Below, in pieces: positions 60,773 to 64,000 of a DNA stretch of 64,000 nucleotides. The translations under genes and the position numbers were made by a program. The notes under the pieces were generated by a model. The model saw only the letters and a list, made by a program, of their open reading frames with translations. It was not told where the DNA came from and did no database searches. This DNA is from JBBQWZ01 sp038210135 (GTDB lineage Bacteria > Acidobacteriota > Terriglobia > Bryobacterales > Bryobacteraceae): the NCBI GenBank assembly GCA_038210135.1, contig JBBQWZ010000037.1, positions 1-64,000 of the forward strand, in the 5' to 3' direction. The stretch's first letter is position 1, and each line of letters starts with the position of its first letter.

Positions 60773-61437
60773 ATGCTTATGCGCAGAGAGTTCCTTTCAC
60801 TCGCCGCCATGATGGCTGCTCCCCCGGCCTGGGGCGGGAGCCGACCCGATTGCGGATTATGACAGTCAGGGGATTCATCGCACAGGCGCTGCGGGGGATC
60901 AGGCAAGTGCCGAATGGCTGGCCACTCTGGTACGCGCAAGCGGCCTGAAACCGGAGATGGAAAGGTTTACCGTCAATCGGGTGGATCCCCTCAATTGTTT
61001 CATCGAAGCGGCGGGGAGGCGGGTGGACGGCGTGCCTCTTTCGACGGAACCTTTACGGACGGCGCTGGATTGCGTGGGCGAATCGGACCCGTGGGAAGCG
61101 ATGCGGCCATCGGATGGGCGGAATCTCCTCCAGGGGCGGACGGCGGTGAACTGCTTGCTATCCGCAAGTCGGGGCGGCATCGGGCGATCGTGGTTGTAAC
61201 GCGGGGAGGGACACCGGGGTTGTCTCTCCTCAACGCACCTGATTTCATCCGTCCGGTGGGCCCGCCCGTCTTACAGATTGCCAGTCAGGAGCGTGACTGG
61301 CTGCGCCAGGTGGGAGACTCAAAAATGGAAGGGTTGATTACAGTCGAGGTTCGGCGCACCGGCGTCAGCGCGCTGAATGTTACGGCCGTTCGAAAGGGGC
61401 GGATCCCAAGGCTCGCACCGGTGGTAGTGATGGCCCG
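60773..61437 (+). pseudogene. Frameshifted, 3'-truncated M28-like peptidase
   Basis: The frame opens with a Tat-like leader (MRREFLSLAAMMAAPPAWGG) and breaks at about 60845. It continues one frame over as DPIADYDSQGIHRTGAAGDQ, then WLATLVRASGLKPEMERF up to GRRVDGVPL, and breaks again at about 61038. The third segment reads FDGTFTDGAGLRG, ending near LAPVVVM at about 61430. The joined text matches the N-terminal and PA-like region of secreted M28-family peptidases as I know them from acidobacteria. The catalytic metallopeptidase domain that should follow is absent; the sequence runs straight into a permease remnant on the other strand. Two frameshifts plus the truncation make it non-functional. 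Confidence 0.75.
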
Positions 61438-61492
61438 AATCGCCGGCGGACAGCGGGGTGCGACGAAGCGAAGCCACCGCGCGTTCTATTCA

Positions 61493-62136
61493 CTACTCCT
61501 GCCGCAAACTCGTTATCGGATCGATGCGAATCGACCGACGCGCCGGAATCCAACACGCCAGCACCGCAATCGACAGCATCATCGCGAAGACCGTGAAATA
61601 GGTCAGCGGATCGCTCGCCTCCACCCCGTACAGGATCTCCCCCAGCAGCCGCGACACCGCGAGCGCGGACCCCCAATCCGATCATTGTTCCTGTCCCGAT
61701 CAGGATCGCCGCGCGCCGCGCCGCCATGCCCAGTACTTTCCCTTGGCTCGCGCCGATCGCCATCCGGATTCCGATCTCGCGCGTCCGCCGCGACACCGCG
61801 TACGCCATCACGCCATAAATCCCGGTCGCCGCCAGAATCGCCCCCAGGACACCAAACGCTCCCAACGCCGAAGCCGCTAGCTTCGCTGGAAATAGCGGCA
61901 GAGCCAGCATCTCGACCATGCTGCCCGTTGCATAGACTGCGACATTCGGATCGAGGTCGTGCACCACGCCGCGAATCAGGCGTAGTGCTTCGACATCGCT
62001 CAGTTTCGTTCGGGCAACGACGGACGTGTTGGCTGTGTAAAACTGCTCTATCGGCGTCTGATCCGTTCCCATCACCTTGCACATCCCAAAAGCCAATAGA
62101 CATTCGAAATTTCTTTCTAATGTCTTTTTTCGACAA
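61493..62136 (-). pseudogene. Remnant of an ADOP/MacB-type FtsX-like ABC permease
   Basis: Reading from 62136 down, a stub (KKFRMSIGFWDVQGDG) shifts frame into SVVARTKLSDVEALRLIRGV and then the FtsX core (LGAFGVLGAILAATGIYGVM; VSRRTREIGIRMAIGASQGK). A further frameshift in a run of five Gs near 61672 moves to SALAVSRLLGEILYGVEASD, then IAVLACWIPARRSIRIDP and the normal ADOP ending LRQE with stop at 61493-61495. At least 500 N-terminal residues are missing, and a segment between the first two parts is deleted. The family comprises two-part FtsX permeases greatly expanded in Acidobacteriota. Confidence 0.82.
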
Positions 62137-62147
62137 AATACCCTTGG

Positions 62148-62624
62148 CTAAAGTCCGAGCTCGCTGAGCCCTGGATGATTGTCAGGACGCCTTCCGATGG
62201 GCCAGCGAAAGAGGCGTTCCGCCTCCTGGATGGCCACGTCATTGATGCTTGCATAGCGGTGCGCCATCAACCCAGTATTATCAAACTCCCAGTTCTCATT
62301 GCCGTAAGCCCGGATCCATAGACCCGAAGCACTGCGCGATTCATACGCAAATCGAACGGCGATCTTGTTTTCATGAAATGCCCATAGTTCCTTAATGAGC
62401 CGATACTCCAGTTCGGTGGTCCACTTACGGGTGAGAAAGGCAATAATGTCGTCCCGACCCGTTAGGAACTCGGATCGATTCCGCCATTGACTGCCTACCG
62501 AATAGCCCAGCGCGACGTCGTGAGGGTTTCGGGAATTCCAGTTGTCTTCCGCTTTGCGGACCTTCAGTAGAGCGGTTTCGCTCGTGAAAGGGGGTGTAAG
62601 TGTTGTCTGTGCTGTTACGATCAT
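62148..62624 (-). CDS. DUF1348 family (NTF2-like) protein
   Basis: The product is about 158 residues; ATG 62624 has GGAG 7 bases upstream (a GTG one codon earlier is possible). The sequence is typical DUF1348: TALLKVRKAEDNWNSRNPHD, ALGYSVGSQWRNRSEFLTGR, FLTRKWTTELEYRLIKELWA, AVRFAYESRSASGLWIRAYG and NENWEFDNTGLM. It has a cone-like NTF2 fold, and function is not established. The gene is intact although it sits among broken ones. Confidence 0.85.
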   Translation of the reverse strand: MIVTAQTTLTPPFTSETALLKVRKAEDNWNSRNPHDVALGYSVGSQWRNRSEFLTGRDDIIAFLTRKWTTELEYRLIKELWAFHENKIAVRFAYESRSASGLWIRAYGNENWEFDNTGLMAHRYASINDVAIQEAERLFRWPIGRRPDNHPGLSELGL

Positions 62625-62645
62625 CACAATTCTCCAGAATGAAAC

Positions 62646-63134
62646 TTAAGGCATTACTGCGGCGCGCAGTGACAACAGATACTCGATGCGTGAGTTCGCC
62701 TGATTTACATTGGTAGCTGCTTCCTTCAGCGGCGAACCTGCATAGCGGATATAGGAGGGCTCAAGCTGACCATTCCCGGCATCCCGCATTCCCAGTACCT
62801 CGACTGTCTTCGGTGCGGCCGGTATCCTGCCCCCAAACCACCGAATGTCTTCCTGGGAGCGCCAGATAACAAGGAAAAGTTGTGAACCTGCTGGGTAGGT
62901 TTGCTTTACATCGGTACGCGCGTGTTGAACAGCTCGGCTGTTGCCGAAGAGGCTGAACATAGTCTCATCCTCCCGGTTTACCCCGGAAGTAATCACCATC
63001 GATTGCAACGGCTTCATCGGAAGCCCGGTTAGCACCGCATCGCTGTTGAGCTTTGAAGCGACCCTAGCGTTCGGCCCCTGACAACTGGTGAGCACCAGCA
63101 ACATCGCCACAATAGGCAAGTGAAGGTGGCTCAT
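62646..63134 (-). CDS. Lipoprotein with a cytochrome P460-like domain lacking a heme motif
   Basis: The product is 162 residues. ATG 63134 overlaps the end of the preceding cytochrome frame (ATGA). The lipobox LVLTSC places it as a lipoprotein. Segments such as DETMFSLFGNSRAVQHARTD and YPAGSQLFLVIWRSQEDIRW, then FGGRIPAAPKTVEVLG resemble the P460-type fold of neighbouring acidobacterial proteins, but there is no CxxCH, so it is unlikely to hold c-type heme. It may be a partner or a decayed duplicate of the P460 gene beside it. Family assignment is tentative. Confidence 0.6.
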   Translation of the reverse strand: MSHLHLPIVAMLLVLTSCQGPNARVASKLNSDAVLTGLPMKPLQSMVITSGVNREDETMFSLFGNSRAVQHARTDVKQTYPAGSQLFLVIWRSQEDIRWFGGRIPAAPKTVEVLGMRDAGNGQLEPSYIRYAGSPLKEAATNVNQANSRIEYLLSLRAAVMP

Positions 63135-64000
63135 TTGGAATTACTTTGGGGTGCGATTGGGAATGTATAGACGTAATCGTTCTCGCGCAGAGGCAAGTGA
63201 CAGGAGACGCACTCAGAGGCAAAGTCGGCGCCTGCCCCATAAGGTCTAAGCTCACTCCCTAACCACTCCGCCCAACCCAACCCGCAGTAGAAGAATACTT
63301 CGAGCGATTCTTGATCATAAATGCCACCTGCAAAAACTCACCGGCCTGCGTTTCGCCGTTTTCCTGGATTAGCTGACGCCATGACACCTTGGCAAAGACT
63401 GTGCCGTCAGGCCAAGGATTTATTGCTTTACGATTTATCGCCGAAACAGCGATCTCATTTCCTAAAATCATTTTTAAGGCGCTGGTGTCGTTCCGCTGGG
63501 TGCTGCTAATAACCGTCCAGTTCTTGTAATCGGGTTGAAACGCGATTCCGTTTGGTGCGTTCCTCACCTTCATTGGCCTGCCGCCCTCCGCAATCCAGTT
63601 GCGGTATTGATCGTCCGCCTTCTTCCTATCTGACTGGGTCGACAGTTTCGCCGTCATCGCAGGAAGCAGGTAGTTCCTTAGGACCGAAAGTTCTTCTGGC
63701 CGAAAGGCCGCCTGCGGATGGATCGCAGCATAGGTGGGTAAGGGCATCGCACCCATTTGGATTTGGTTTACGGCTTCGAACACAATTGCAGTCTGGCGAG
63801 CCTTCGACTCGGCTCCTAACTGCGATGAAATTCAGATGTGCTCGCGCTTTCTGCACATCCCTCGCAACGCGCCAAGACGCCGACACTATCCGGTCAAACC
63901 AGGCAAGCCGGGTCTCATTCGAATGGCAATCATAGCAGGACCGCCTAAAGATTCGTTTGACATCGGCAGGTGCGTCGAACTCCGCCGTGACGGGTGGATT
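63131..64000 (-). pseudogene. Haem_bd - cytochrome P460 fusion with two frameshifts (runs off the window)
   Basis: From the window edge, the frame reads a Haem_bd domain (RSCYDCHSNETRLAWFDRIV; ARDVQKARAHLNF), with heme site CYDCH. Near 63827 the reading moves one frame to ESKARQTAIVFEAVNQIQMG, then the P460 domain (NWTVISSTQRNDTSALKMIL; GTVFAKVSWRQLIQENGETQ). At about 63281-63290 a second shift leads into WAEWLGSELRPYGAGADFAS and the heme motif CVSCH, ending at the stop in 63131-63133. P460 proteins carry a modified c-type heme and some oxidise hydroxylamine. The 5' end lies beyond 64000. Both breaks could in principle be sequencing indels, but two other broken genes lie within 3 kb. Confidence 0.78.

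Overview
The window reads as a chromosomal segment of an Acidobacteriota bacterium, most likely from the Bryobacterales/'Solibacter' group. The pointers are two very large Oar-like TonB-dependent receptors with an N-terminal carboxypeptidase-regulatory-like domain, an acidobacterial ABC-permease (ADOP) remnant, a Haem_bd/P460 cytochrome, a GTG-started winged-helix plus TPR regulator, and the secreted-protein C-terminal domain typical of Solibacter on the amidase and the SBBP relic. This assignment is from family knowledge, not a database search.

Layout. 1-1.6 kb: two tRNA-Leu genes (anticodons CAA and UAG), a decayed third tRNA-Leu-like element, dispersed hairpin repeats and a broken beta-propeller gene. 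1.7-3.6 kb (-): secreted PGRP-type amidase. 4.0-10.5 kb (+): TonB receptor, oligogalacturonate lyase (PL22) and rhamnogalacturonan acetylesterase-like SGNH hydrolase, a small pectin-utilisation set. 10.8-18.1 kb (-): a tight seven-gene operon (CDP-alcohol phosphatidyltransferase, hydrolase/methyltransferase fusion, PAP2/dual-specificity phosphatase fusion, small membrane protein, PlsC, CdsA-like, AsmA-like) that carries the components of the uncharacterised E. coli ynbABCD cluster plus an acyltransferase and a possible lipid-transfer protein. This is the strongest candidate here for a little-described system: synthesis and export of an unusual phospholipid.

18.1-26.2 kb: small and housekeeping-type genes, a MsrP-like molybdoenzyme with a cytochrome b partner and an aldo/keto reductase, and a cytochrome c/ankyrin/toroid fusion. 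26.6-32.9 kb: a 2081-residue secreted FG-GAP/Ig repeat protein. 33.4-44.5 kb: a complete chemosensory cluster (hybrid CheA with a receiver lacking its phospho-acceptor Asp, CheW, truncated CheR, metallo-beta-lactamase-fold protein, poly-HAMP receptor, CheY, CheB, CheR, CheX) with no flagellar or pilus genes beside it. 44.8-55.8 kb: a second TonB receptor, a Sel1-repeat protein and a heavy-metal RND efflux operon ending in a DUF190 gene. 56.3-60.2 kb: winged-helix/TPR regulator and a WSC-domain secreted protein. 60.7-64 kb: three frameshifted or truncated genes (M28-like peptidase, ADOP permease, Haem_bd-P460 cytochrome) mixed with two intact small genes, a local decay zone.

No CRISPR array, complete insertion sequence, prophage or rRNA was seen.
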